Shown here piece after piece: positions 16,966 to 25,521 of a DNA stretch of 64,000 nucleotides (position 1 is its first letter; every line of letters starts with the position of its first letter). The translations under genes and the position numbers were made by a program. Origin of the DNA: an uncultured Burkholderiales bacterium (GTDB taxonomy: Bacteria > Pseudomonadota > Gammaproteobacteria > Burkholderiales > Burkholderiaceae_C); assembly GCA_943908475.1 (NCBI GenBank), contig CALTTG010000019.1:1-64000 (forward strand). The letters are read 5' to 3'. The notes beneath the pieces are model-generated. The model was not told the origin of the DNA. It did no database searches and worked only from the letters and a program-made list of their open reading frames with translations.

Positions 16966-19900
16966 TCAGTCTTCCAGCCTCAGGTCCAGCTCGAAGGCGT
17001 GGGCGTAGTGCAGCTCGCTGCGCACGCGCTGCAGCTCTTTGATCAGGGTGTCCAGGTCGGCCAGGTTGGTGATATGGCCGCGGGCCTTGACCTGGCGCTT
17101 GACGGCGGGCTTGGGCGTGTCGTCCTTTTTCTCGCCGTCTTTCGGTTCGCCCACCTTGACGTCCATCTCGGCCTTCATGCGGACTTGCACGCGCTCGCGG
17201 CCGAGACGTTCGATGCGGGCTTTGGCGTCTTGCGCCTGGCTGAAGATGACGGCGTCTTGGTTGACCAGGGTGCGCAGGCCGGCGGCGTCGGGGTTGGCTT
17301 GCAGAGCCAGGGCGTACAGGCTGGCCAGCAGTTCCTGCTGTTCCTGTTGGGTCAGCTCGGCCCACTCGGGCACACGTTGCACATCGGCGGCTACCTGCTT
17401 CAGGCGCTCGGCCTGGGCGGCTTGCTGGGCCAGGGCGGCCTCGCGGATGCGACCCCTTATGGCCGTCAGACGGCTGCTTAGGTCAGCTGCGGCGCGGTAA
17501 GCGTCGTCTTGGGCCAGTTGGGCGTCCAGCTGGGCCAGCGGTTCGGCCAAGTCAGCCTTCAGCGCGGCCGGCACGCCGGTGTTGGGCAGGCTGTCCACCA
17601 GGGTGCGCAGCTCGCGCAGGTCGCGCAGCGTGGCCTCCAGGCCTTGCTCCAGTGCGTGTCGCAGTTCGGCGGCCCACTTCAGGCTGGCGTACAGGGGGCT
17701 TTCGGGCTTGCCCAGGCGCTGAGGGGCGTCTGATGCGTCGGTCAGCAGCACGTCGGCCAGTTCGTGGCCAAGGCTGTCCAAGCGGTCTTCGCCCGGCAGG
17801 CCCAGGCTCTTGAGCTTTTCAGCCAGAGGGGCGTAGCGGCGCTGCAGGCCAGGGAAGAGGCGAATGGTGGCCTTGCTGATGTCGTCTTCCAGCGGCACCA
17901 CCAGTTCGCCGCTGAGGTCGGTCAGCCGGTCGGCCGCCAGGGCCAGCATGTCCATCGAAGGCTTGTCTTCGCGCAGCGACAGGCCCACGTTCTTGAAGCT
18001 GTTGTTGGTCTTCAGCGCATCCACGGCCTGCTGGCCATTGACGGTGACCTCGCGGCCCGCCACTTTCAGCTTCACCTCACCGGCAACCAGCAAGGCGGCC
18101 ACCAGGTAACGCAGGGTGTCGGGCGACCAGCCGAAGGGCGCATCGGCAAAGCGGTCTGACAGGCTTTTCCCCTCGATCAGGCCCATGCGCTCGATGGTGT
18201 CGCGGATGCTGACCAGGGCCTTGTGGTCCACCTTGACCGAAGGCTTGCCGGCCTTGACCTGAACCAGGCTCAGCGGATCGATCTGCGAGGTGATGGCGGC
18301 CAGGTTGCCGGCACGCAAGAAACGCTCTGCCGTGTCGGTGGCCACCCGCACGGGAGCCTCAGCGTAGCGGTCGAACACCTGCTCGGCCACGCCACCCAGG
18401 TGCTTGCGGGCAGCGTCCAGCAGTTCGGGCGCGGCCGACTCCACAGCCTGCACTTGGCCGCGGAAGATGAACGAGCCTTGCAACAGGCTGCGGCGGATGA
18501 GGCGCTGCAGTTCACCTTCCAAGCGGCTGGCCCGGTCCAGCTGGCCGTTGCAGTAGTCCTTGACCTCTTGGTCGGGGTCGTTGCGGTGCTTGTTGGCAAT
18601 CTCGCGGCAGCGGTAAACGTCGGCCGTCAGGTCGTCGATCTCGGGCGTCGTGCGGCCGATCAGGAAGATCTGGAACTTGGACGAGGCCTGGCGTGATTCG
18701 TCTTGCAGGTGGGTGCGGGTGGCCTCGTACTCTTTGGGGTCGGTCAGCTCCACCAAGGTTTGGATGGTGTTGCGGTCGCCCGCCAGCGGCGTGGGCAGCC
18801 CGCCGGGGCCTTGGGCCTTCAAGCCGGTTTGCACGGCCAGCGAGCCATTGAGCTGGGTGCTGGGCAGCGGTGCGTAGACCTCCGTGAGCGCAGCATTGGC
18901 AATGCGCTTAAGCTCCACCGCGCGCAGCGGGATCTGGCTGCGCTCTTGCTCGACGTTGTTGAGCTTCTCACTGAAGAAGCGCAGCTGGCCGTCTTGCTCG
19001 CCAAAGGGCACGAAGCGGTCGGAGATCAGCTCTTCAATCGCGCGGTTCACCTCTTCGGCACGGCCGCCCAGGGTGACGCCGTCGTGCATCAGGCCGGCCA
19101 CGTTCTGGCGGGTGACCGGTAGGTTGCCCAGGATCTGCAGCACGGCCACTGTCTTGGCCACTTGGTGGTGCAACGGCGAGGTGGCGAAGCGGTTGCGGCA
19201 AACCTCTTGAACGGGCTTGTGGAGGTTGGGGAAGGCGCGCTGGATGTCCTTCTCCAGCGCGTCAAACAAAGTGGCGGTGGTGGCCAGCCAGCCCACGGCT
19301 TGGTCTGCCACAGCGGTGCGGCCACCGTCGCTTTCGATCAGGATGTCTTGGATGACCTTGATGGCCGAGCGCAGGCCGATGCCACCGGTGGAGCGCGCCA
19401 GCGCGCCCAGCAGGTGCAGCAGGATGTCGAAGTGCGCGGGCAGGAATGGGTAGAGATCGACGAAGGTCTTGCGATCGAAGTCGGCCCCAAAGGCGCGGGC
19501 GTCTTCCAGCTTGGTGTTGTGGCGCAGGGCCTGACCATGCTGATCGAACAGCGCGCCCAGCGAGTCTGCGCCCTGGGGCGACTTGCCCAGCAGACGGGTG
19601 AAGCAGATCTCTTTGATGTCGTTCGCTTCCAGGTCGATCTGGATCGGGAAGCGGTCTTTCAGCTTGAAGAGCTGGGGCGAGTTGAGTGCGGCGCGGGGGT
19701 CGTCTTCCGTCAGCGTTTGCTGAGCGGTGCCGATGATCCAGACCTTGCCGCCGCCCAGGGCCTTGAGGTTCTTGGACAGGCCGTCCAGGTTCAGGATGAG
19801 GTTTTGGCGCGAGCCGACGTACTGGCCCACCTCGTCGATGATGAAGATGATGTAGTCCTTGCCCGATGCTTCACGGGCGATGGCCAACATCTCTTTGACT

Positions 19901-20625
19901 CGGTCGTTCTCGAAGACGACCACGTCGCTGGTCTCGGTGGTGAAGGAGGTTTCCGTCTTAAACAGCGTGGGATAGAGCTGGTGGGCGATGCCCGGCACCA
20001 AGCTGTCAACCACCAAGTCGTCGTCACGGTATTGGGACCAGGGCTCACCGCCAGTGGCTTCTTCAAACAGCTTCAAGAACTCGTCGTAACGACCCTCGCG
20101 GCGCAGCCGGCGCTCCAGGGCGGCCACCTTGAGGTTGCGTGAGTAGCCGGCCCACTGCAGCACTTTGTAGAACAGCACCGTGGAGACTTCTTCCATGGTG
20201 GCGCCAGCCAGTTGTTCACTGGCCAGGTCCAGCAGCAGCACTGCGGCCGGAAAGCGCTTGGCCACGGTGCTGAGCAGCTGGCGCGTGGAGGTGCGCTTCA
20301 GGCGATCTTGTAGATGCTGCCGGAAGGGCACACCGTCAATCTGAATGCGATCGTCAAATGCCAGGCCAAGGTACTTCGTGAACGAGCTCTTACCCGAGCC
20401 ATAGAAGCCTGAGACCCACACGCCCACTTCGTTCTCGCCACCGGCGTCCATGGCCGCCTGCATCTTGAGCAGCAGTTTGTTGAACTGCTCGTCGATGCTG
20501 TCGGTGACAACGTACTCGGACACCTCCTTCTTCAGGCGCTCTTCCTGCGAAACACCGTAGGCAATGACCTTCTCGATACTGCGGTAGATGTCTTTGGACG
20601 GATCAAAAAGCTGTTTGATGTTCAT
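16966..20625 (-). CDS. brxC: BrxC, BREX P-loop ATPase
   Basis: A 1,219-aa BrxC/PglY-type ATPase, the largest BREX component. Walker A GFYGSGKSS is at 73-81. A Walker B-type hydrophobic strand ending in IIDEVGQYVG lies near 265-275, followed by a long helical body and a basic, Pro-rich tail. Length and start sequence (MNIKQLFDPS) fit type 1 BrxC. The gene lies 18 bp after brxB and 16 bp before pglX. In characterised systems BrxC is needed for both modification and phage exclusion. There is no sign of truncation. Confidence 0.95.
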   Translation of the reverse strand: MNIKQLFDPSKDIYRSIEKVIAYGVSQEERLKKEVSEYVVTDSIDEQFNKLLLKMQAAMDAGGENEVGVWVSGFYGSGKSSFTKYLGLAFDDRIQIDGVPFRQHLQDRLKRTSTRQLLSTVAKRFPAAVLLLDLASEQLAGATMEEVSTVLFYKVLQWAGYSRNLKVAALERRLRREGRYDEFLKLFEEATGGEPWSQYRDDDLVVDSLVPGIAHQLYPTLFKTETSFTTETSDVVVFENDRVKEMLAIAREASGKDYIIFIIDEVGQYVGSRQNLILNLDGLSKNLKALGGGKVWIIGTAQQTLTEDDPRAALNSPQLFKLKDRFPIQIDLEANDIKEICFTRLLGKSPQGADSLGALFDQHGQALRHNTKLEDARAFGADFDRKTFVDLYPFLPAHFDILLHLLGALARSTGGIGLRSAIKVIQDILIESDGGRTAVADQAVGWLATTATLFDALEKDIQRAFPNLHKPVQEVCRNRFATSPLHHQVAKTVAVLQILGNLPVTRQNVAGLMHDGVTLGGRAEEVNRAIEELISDRFVPFGEQDGQLRFFSEKLNNVEQERSQIPLRAVELKRIANAALTEVYAPLPSTQLNGSLAVQTGLKAQGPGGLPTPLAGDRNTIQTLVELTDPKEYEATRTHLQDESRQASSKFQIFLIGRTTPEIDDLTADVYRCREIANKHRNDPDQEVKDYCNGQLDRASRLEGELQRLIRRSLLQGSFIFRGQVQAVESAAPELLDAARKHLGGVAEQVFDRYAEAPVRVATDTAERFLRAGNLAAITSQIDPLSLVQVKAGKPSVKVDHKALVSIRDTIERMGLIEGKSLSDRFADAPFGWSPDTLRYLVAALLVAGEVKLKVAGREVTVNGQQAVDALKTNNSFKNVGLSLREDKPSMDMLALAADRLTDLSGELVVPLEDDISKATIRLFPGLQRRYAPLAEKLKSLGLPGEDRLDSLGHELADVLLTDASDAPQRLGKPESPLYASLKWAAELRHALEQGLEATLRDLRELRTLVDSLPNTGVPAALKADLAEPLAQLDAQLAQDDAYRAAADLSSRLTAIRGRIREAALAQQAAQAERLKQVAADVQRVPEWAELTQQEQQELLASLYALALQANPDAAGLRTLVNQDAVIFSQAQDAKARIERLGRERVQVRMKAEMDVKVGEPKDGEKKDDTPKPAVKRQVKARGHITNLADLDTLIKELQRVRSELHYAHAFELDLRLED

Positions 20626-20643
20626 GACTCAGATCGCTCAGGT

Positions 20644-21216
20644 TCAGCCGCCCACATGGACCGAACGGTAGTTGCCGTCCTCGGGATAGAAGCCGAGGAA
20701 CTTCAGACGGGTCTTGCCAGTGCGCACACCGGGGTAGAGAAACACGGTGGGCACATGGAACTTGCCCTGCAGCTGGCCCTCAATGACGCCGATGCGCATG
20801 TAAGGGTGCAGAGCCTCCAGGTCTGTGACCAGCAGGATGGACTTGGGTTTGCCTTCCAGCTCGGTCAGGCGCGCTTCGAGGCGCTGCTGCAGCGCGCCAG
20901 TGGCCACTGCATTGGCAAGTGACTTGTTGGTCTTGTCCCAGGCCTGAGGTGCCTTCTGGTCAGCCGCTACCCAGATCTTGCGCATGGGGGCGTTAGCCAG
21001 AATCTCAGCCACCTCTTTGGCGATGGAGAAGGTGTGAACTTCCCAGCCTTCGTTGGCCAGGCGGCTCTCCCACGCGGCGTGACGGCGCTTCACGTCCAAG
21101 ATCTGTTCTGGGTGAAAGACCAGGTAGAAAATGGGCTCGAAGCTGGCATGACCGAACTCGCGTCCATGTTTGACGCGTTCGATCAGCTCGTTGAAATCAT
21201 GATCGAGCGAGGACAT
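20644..21216 (-). CDS. brxB: BrxB, DUF1788 BREX protein
   Basis: A 190-aa DUF1788-family protein starting MSSLDHDFNELIERV and containing the typical FYLVFHPEQ and ILLVTDLEALHPYMRIG strands and a YPGVRTG loop near the end. The biochemical function is unknown. BrxB is essential for host methylation and defence in studied type 1 systems. The start lies within the last 20 bp of brxA, so the two are translationally coupled, and brxC follows after 18 bp. Confidence 0.95.
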   Translation of the reverse strand: MSSLDHDFNELIERVKHGREFGHASFEPIFYLVFHPEQILDVKRRHAAWESRLANEGWEVHTFSIAKEVAEILANAPMRKIWVAADQKAPQAWDKTNKSLANAVATGALQQRLEARLTELEGKPKSILLVTDLEALHPYMRIGVIEGQLQGKFHVPTVFLYPGVRTGKTRLKFLGFYPEDGNYRSVHVGG

Positions 21217-21982
21217 CGATCAACTCCTCTTTGGTTTTGTAGGTCCAGCCGATGTGCACCACATCGCCAGCGGCTTGCAGGATCAAGTAGCCTTGCAGTG
21301 ACAAGCGCTTGAGGACGTCCCGGACGTCATTGGGCTGCAAGCCGAGCAGCTGCCAATCTTCATGGCCAACCACCTGATTGTCGGCCAAGCCCTGAAACTT
21401 CAAGTCGTACGCCAAGTAGGCTGCCACGCGGTCTTGGACTCGGAGGGCTTGGATCTTTCGAGGGACTCGGATACCCTTGGATAACAAATCGTAATCCGCA
21501 CAACAGCTGAGCAGGTAATTGCACATTCTGCGGATGGTGCTGTCAGACCAGGGCTTTTGTGTGCGACCCGCACGTATGCCGGAAAGCAGAAACTCCTTGG
21601 TGTCCTCAGAGGTCACGCTTTCTCGACCGGCCGCGTACCTGGGCCAATACAGCTGGGTGACAAAGTCGCTCACGACCAGGTTTGCACGGGCTGTGTAGAG
21701 CAGAAGCAATTGCAGGAGCTCAGCTCGACTGACTTGCTCGGCCATGCGCTTGAGCATCCAAGTTGCGTCGGGCTCGCGCATGTAACGCGGCGCAAAGCAC
21801 TCAATGACGACGTTGCGCAGTCGACGCGCGGTGACGCGCGGGAAGAGGCCGGATTCGAGTGCACGGGCCAACAAGGCCTGCGGCTCCATGCTTGGCTCGT
21901 ACAGAGACAAGAGCAGCTTGGTCTCCTCAACCAAACCCGCGCCGGCTTGTAGCTGTGTGGTGTAGTACCGCGGACGCGCCAT
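21197..21982 (-). CDS. brxA: BrxA, DUF1819 BREX protein
   Basis: A 261-aa DUF1819-family protein, a small helical DNA-binding BREX component. A winged-helix-like C-terminal part (NDVRDVLKRLSLQGYL) is visible. I use the ATG at 21982, which shares its A with the brxE stop (TGATG); a TTG one codon upstream is less likely. It overlaps brxB by 20 bp at its end. In E. coli-type systems BrxA is needed for defence but less so for modification. Confidence 0.93.
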   Translation of the reverse strand: MARPRYYTTQLQAGAGLVEETKLLLSLYEPSMEPQALLARALESGLFPRVTARRLRNVVIECFAPRYMREPDATWMLKRMAEQVSRAELLQLLLLYTARANLVVSDFVTQLYWPRYAAGRESVTSEDTKEFLLSGIRAGRTQKPWSDSTIRRMCNYLLSCCADYDLLSKGIRVPRKIQALRVQDRVAAYLAYDLKFQGLADNQVVGHEDWQLLGLQPNDVRDVLKRLSLQGYLILQAAGDVVHIGWTYKTKEELIDVLARS

Positions 21983-22479
21983 CAAGCATCTCGCACGAAG
22001 GGGAAAGTCTTGATGCCTTTACGGAATGCGTCCAGGTACACGCCAGAGAGCGACTGCAACAGCTCTTCCGCCCCCTCTTGGAAATCACCTGTCAGGACCT
22101 GTGCGCCTTCTTCAGCAACACCTGGCGTTGCCATCGACTCAAGTCGACCAAGCGCGACCTCAGTTGAGGCGATCTGACTGCGCAATTGCTCCACAAAAGC
22201 TGCATCACTGAGCGCAGAGGCTACGCCTTGTTCAAGCACCTCTGGGAGGCGAAAAAGATGGTGCGTACGGCCGACACCAATGGCGTCGTCGTGCACACGA
22301 GCCGCAGCGACCGTGACGCCATTGCACTGGGCTTGGAACCCGGTGCGAGCAAAAACGGGAGTGAGGAATGCAGCCGCGCGTGGGCCAAAAAACTGGCTGC
22401 TGAACCATGCTGCGTGCTGCTCGGCCAGGTAGCCGACCAGCACACGGGTCTCTGCCGCAATTTGGAATACGTTGGTCAT
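21982..22479 (-). CDS. brxE: BrxE-family protein
   Basis: A 165-aa protein recognisable as BrxE family by RVLVGYLAEQ near the N-terminus and the conserved VHDDAIGVGRTHHLFRLPE segment at about 62-80, followed by a helical tail. The function is unknown. In the original BREX classification brxE opens type 6 operons (with brxD and brxHI), yet here it opens an operon with brxL and no brxD or brxHI. The stop is shared with the brxA start (TGATG). No WYL-type BrxR regulator is present. About 240 bp upstream lies a ribbon-helix-helix gene in the same direction. I could not pick a convincing promoter in that gap. Confidence 0.85.
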   Translation of the reverse strand: MTNVFQIAAETRVLVGYLAEQHAAWFSSQFFGPRAAAFLTPVFARTGFQAQCNGVTVAAARVHDDAIGVGRTHHLFRLPEVLEQGVASALSDAAFVEQLRSQIASTEVALGRLESMATPGVAEEGAQVLTGDFQEGAEELLQSLSGVYLDAFRKGIKTFPFVRDA

Positions 22480-22721
22480 GTTGTCTTGTCGTTCCTGGTG
22501 TCCTGTCCGGTCACTGTCAGAGGCCGGTTCAGCGTTCGAGCTGCATGAGGCACACCCTGACGAGCCACAGCAAGATCAGCGCGCTTCCCAGATACTTTTT
22601 ACTGAACGTAACTATACCGATGCAGTGAGCGAAAACACCGAGGTGAAACCGCCGTCAGCCGAATGTCCGAAAGCAGCTGCCACTTAGCAAATAGGCTGCC
22701 CAAAGTGATCCGTAGAAGGAA

Positions 22722-22964
22722 TCAGACCTGAGTTGACTTCGATTTGGCCGCGGCAGATGCCTTTCGGATTTTCGGCCCGGTGGTGCTCCTGCCATCTGCG
22801 TCCTCAGGGCCCATCTGTATGCCCAGGTAGGCCTCGAGAGCGAGACGAAGAACATCCGATCTTGTTGGGATCGTGCCCAGCGATTCCCGAAGCTCGATCC
22901 GCTTCTCGTCAATGGCTCGCTCGAGGACACCACTGACTCGCACATTCAGTTGAGTTCTGGTCAT
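22722..22964 (-). CDS. Small ribbon-helix-helix regulator
   Basis: An 80-aa protein. The N-terminal 50 residues fit the RHH fold: a beta strand TQLNVRVS, helix A, then a PTRSDVLRLALEAYLG helix. The tail is Lys/Ala-rich and probably disordered. I chose ATG 22964 because an AGGAG sequence stands 7 bp upstream; the frame stays open to 23006. It faces away from the LAGLIDADG gene across a 129-bp AT-rich spacer with an inverted repeat. It precedes brxE in the same direction, so it may autoregulate and control the BREX operon, the divergent operon, or both. Confidence 0.7.
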   Translation of the reverse strand: MTRTQLNVRVSGVLERAIDEKRIELRESLGTIPTRSDVLRLALEAYLGIQMGPEDADGRSTTGPKIRKASAAAKSKSTQV

Positions 22965-23019
22965 ACGTCTTCTCCTGTTCAGCGGATTGTAGCTTTTTAG
23001 CATCAACGCTCATCGTATT

Positions 23020-23071
23020 GCTAGACAACAGCACAAAACAACTTACCCTGCATATACTGCGCTTGTCTAGC
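23020..23071. promoter_or_regulatory. Inverted repeat in divergent promoter region
   Basis: A perfect 9-bp inverted repeat, GCTAGACAA at 23020-23028 and TTGTCTAGC at 23063-23071, lies 34 bp apart in the AT-rich spacer between the RHH regulator (leftward) and the LAGLIDADG gene (rightward). A TATACT hexamer at 23053-23058 could be a rightward -10 element, but no good -35 is seen. The layout is that of a two-half-site operator. The RHH protein is the obvious candidate ligand (inference). Confidence 0.4.
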
Positions 23072-23093
23072 ACTACACATGTAAACAAAAAAG

Positions 23094-23564
23094 ATGACTC
23101 CAGCACTGAAATCCAGCCCATTGGGGCACTTTGACGCCAACCCACGCCATTTGGCGTGGGCAGCAGGCTTGTTTGACGGGGATGGCTGCGTGCACATCAG
23201 CAAACAGACTCAACCAGGCCGCAAACACCCGACGTACCGTCTGTGCTTGTCTCTGGTGCAAAACTGCATCTCGACGGCCCAACGCTTTCAGGAAATCCTG
23301 GGGCTCCAGTCCCACCTGACGGCCATGCCACGAACCAGCAAGCAGAACCGCGTCGTGTATGACGTCCGGTTCGACGGCATTCATGCCCTTCGCGCGCTTC
23401 AGCTCATGCAACCGGACTTGTTCCGCAAGTTGATCGAAGCCGAGGTCGCCATCGAGGCTTGGCATGAATGCGCGTTCGGAGTTCTGCCGGGCCCGAACGG
23501 CTTGCCGGACGACATCTGGAAAGCACGCGAGCGTTACTACAAGAAGCTGCAACGCTTGAAGTAA
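23094..23564 (+). CDS. LAGLIDADG-type homing-endonuclease-like protein
   Basis: A 156-aa protein with one LAGLIDADG-type motif, LAWAAGLFDGDGC at 20-32, including the metal-binding Asp. Basic beta strands follow (TYRLCLSL, VVYDVRF) and a C-terminal helical tail ends WKARERYYKKLQRLK. A single motif means it would act as a homodimer. It is free-standing: it is not inside an intron or intein, and it leads a three-gene operon (8 bp to the AAA+ gene). The ribosome-binding site is weak, AAAAAG only. It could be a nuclease or a regulator of WhiA-like origin. I regard an effector role in the operon as possible but unproven. Confidence 0.75.
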   Translation: MTPALKSSPLGHFDANPRHLAWAAGLFDGDGCVHISKQTQPGRKHPTYRLCLSLVQNCISTAQRFQEILGLQSHLTAMPRTSKQNRVVYDVRFDGIHALRALQLMQPDLFRKLIEAEVAIEAWHECAFGVLPGPNGLPDDIWKARERYYKKLQRLK

Positions 23565-23572
23565 GGCTGGGG

Positions 23573-24715
23573 ATGAGAGCAATGAGTGAAATGCAAACCC
23601 CAACCTCTGCTGCCACGAACCGCCAGAAGCGAATGGCAGCCAACCGTGACATGGCCATGCAGGTCCGCTTGCTGAAGCAGGCCATTGGGCGGTATCAATG
23701 TGATCTCGCAGAGTTCCTGCCTCGGTCAAATGACGCCAGTGAGGTCGCATTGCGGCCTGGCGAGTACATGCTGTATAGCGATCAGGCTATGTTGGCTCGC
23801 CTTGAGGGAGCCAAGAAGGGAGCCGAGCGATTGCTCGAAAACGAGATCAGCAAAGCACGCAAAGCCGGTTCCGTTCGCAAAATGCCCAAAGCGCCGTCCA
23901 TGGTTGCTCTGGACGCCTTGTCGAAAGACTTCCCGCACTTTCAGCATGTCATTGACGTGCTGAAGCAGCGAACCGCTCTGGCACATGTGACGCCCGGTAG
24001 GGTCTACACCTTGCCGCCCATCCTCCTTGTGGGAGACGGTGGTGTAGGCAAAACCGCCTTTGCAGAATCGGTTGCCAAGCTACTCGCACTGCCAACTCGC
24101 CGAGTCGACATGGGAGCGACAACCGCGAGCTTCATGTTGGCAGGGTCTCACTCGAGTTGGAATTCTGCCAAGCCGGGTGCCGTATGGGCCCTGCTCCACG
24201 ATTCCCCGTCCAGCGGAATGATCTTGGTCGATGAAATCGACAAAGCAGCCGATGGGAACTATCCGCCCGTTGGGCCCTTGTACACATTGCTCGAGCCATC
24301 GTCGGCACGGACCTTCAGCGATGAGTACATGGAAGTTGAGATTGATGCATCGCACATCATCTGGATGGCCACTTGCAACGACCCATCGAAGGTCGAACCT
24401 GCACTGCGTTCCCGCTTTCAGGAATTTGTGATTGAGGCTCCCACGAATGAGCAAATGAAAGCGGTCGCGCAGAGCGTGTATCGCGAACGGCGAAAGCATG
24501 CTGCCTGGGGAGAGGTGTTCACAGACCAATTGGATGTGAGCGTCGCAGAAGCGATGAGCGCATGTACGCCACGCGAACTCGCAGCACTGATCGAATCGGC
24601 CGCAGCGCATGCCGCTACTTGCCTGCGCAAGCACATCTTGCTTGAAGACCTCAAAGCCGCTCAAGCAAGCCGACAACGCCAAAGCCGCCAGGCGCGTCGG
24701 CTTGGCTTTCTGTGA
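23573..24715 (+). CDS. Lon-type AAA+ ATPase without protease domain
   Basis: A 380-aa AAA+ protein. Walker A GDGGVGKT (154-161), Walker B ILVDEID (217-223), a Lon-like pore segment GSHSSWNSAKPG (191-202), a Lon-like strand HIIWMATCND and an arginine-finger-like LRSRF. The chain ends soon after the ATPase lid domain, so the Ser-Lys protease domain of Lon is absent. The N-terminal 110 residues are a helical region. The start could also be ATG 23582. It sits 8 bp after the LAGLIDADG gene and 14 bp before the Cys4 gene. It is unrelated in layout to BrxL. Its partner substrate is not known. Confidence 0.8.
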   Translation: MRAMSEMQTPTSAATNRQKRMAANRDMAMQVRLLKQAIGRYQCDLAEFLPRSNDASEVALRPGEYMLYSDQAMLARLEGAKKGAERLLENEISKARKAGSVRKMPKAPSMVALDALSKDFPHFQHVIDVLKQRTALAHVTPGRVYTLPPILLVGDGGVGKTAFAESVAKLLALPTRRVDMGATTASFMLAGSHSSWNSAKPGAVWALLHDSPSSGMILVDEIDKAADGNYPPVGPLYTLLEPSSARTFSDEYMEVEIDASHIIWMATCNDPSKVEPALRSRFQEFVIEAPTNEQMKAVAQSVYRERRKHAAWGEVFTDQLDVSVAEAMSACTPRELAALIESAAAHAATCLRKHILLEDLKAAQASRQRQSRQARRLGFL

Positions 24716-24729
24716 ATCAAAGGAGTGAC

Positions 24730-25302
24730 ATGCGCATCAGCGAACACCTGCTTGACTTCGACAAAACTGGCCCATGGGCTGACATTGCAAAAAGAACCGA
24801 CCGAAAGTTCAGGAGAACAACAGGCCGCATCTTCGAGGGAGAAATGCTCACGCTCGCTGCCCACCTTTCGGCGCGACCAGCCGGGAAGGATGAGGTGATG
24901 TGGGGCTTCGCTCGGCGGGCTGTTCAGCAAATGAAGGCAGTTTGCAGCGAATGTGGATTGCCTGCGAAGCGAAGGAAGGGGCAATACCGCGGCGTCTACC
25001 TGTGTGCGTCTTGCCAGCTGCCACATGCGTTCAAAAGTCAACTCGATGTGATGCAGCGCGCACAAGACGAGAAGTCGGGTGTGGCTCGTAGTGTGCTGGG
25101 TTGGCATCACGTTCAACCGCTGGTACGGCAAGCGATCCCTGCATACCTTTGGCGAAATCTCGCGCTGCCCGATGGCAGCAATCTGCCCTACATCACGGAT
25201 CGGGACTTCGAATCCATCGAAGACTGGCTCTTTCGCCTCTCTCTGGTACTGGAGCGTGACGCCGGCGAGCGTGCCGCCGCTCGGCTCAGAGATGAAGCCT
25301 GA
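24730..25302 (+). CDS. Cys4 zinc-binding protein of unknown function
   Basis: A 190-aa protein I do not recognise. It has a Cys4 zinc-knuckle, CSEC at 72-75 and CASC at 92-95, embedded in basic residues and flanked by helical regions. I use ATG 24730, which has GGAG 4 bp upstream; an in-frame GTG exists at 24712. It is the last gene of the LAGLIDADG/AAA+ operon. The knuckle suggests nucleic-acid or protein binding. The gene ends 220 bp before the convergent recombinase. Confidence 0.65.
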   Translation: MRISEHLLDFDKTGPWADIAKRTDRKFRRTTGRIFEGEMLTLAAHLSARPAGKDEVMWGFARRAVQQMKAVCSECGLPAKRRKGQYRGVYLCASCQLPHAFKSQLDVMQRAQDEKSGVARSVLGWHHVQPLVRQAIPAYLWRNLALPDGSNLPYITDRDFESIEDWLFRLSLVLERDAGERAAARLRDEA

Positions 25303-25340
25303 CGATCGAAGAGTTCGGTAATGTCGGCGGAGTGATCATG

Positions 25341-25361
25341 GTCTGTACCGGCGGTACAGAC
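25341..25361. repeat. 21-bp perfect palindrome
   Basis: Ten-base arms GTCTGTACCG and CGGTACAGAC flank a single central G. The site lies in the 219-bp spacer between the convergent Cys4 gene and recombinase gene. A one-base loop cannot form a normal terminator hairpin and no T-run follows, so a dimeric protein-binding or recombination-accessory site is more likely. Nothing else is seen in 25,303-25,521. Confidence 0.5.
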
Positions 25362-25521
25362 TCGACATGCATGGTGTCTGGATCGCTCAACTTTGCGGGC
25401 TTGGTCCTTGGCTGGTGAAGGGCATTTCTCCCCGGTGCTGAAGGATGGTGGGGTTGGTACAAAATTCGACATCCCACGGTGCCTGGACAGTTTTGAGCGC
25501 CCTGCCCGATTGTCACCAAAA

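Noticed and set aside
22480..22721. A TATAGT hexamer as promoter of the BREX operon
   Set aside because: No acceptable -35 element at a proper distance; too weak to annotate.
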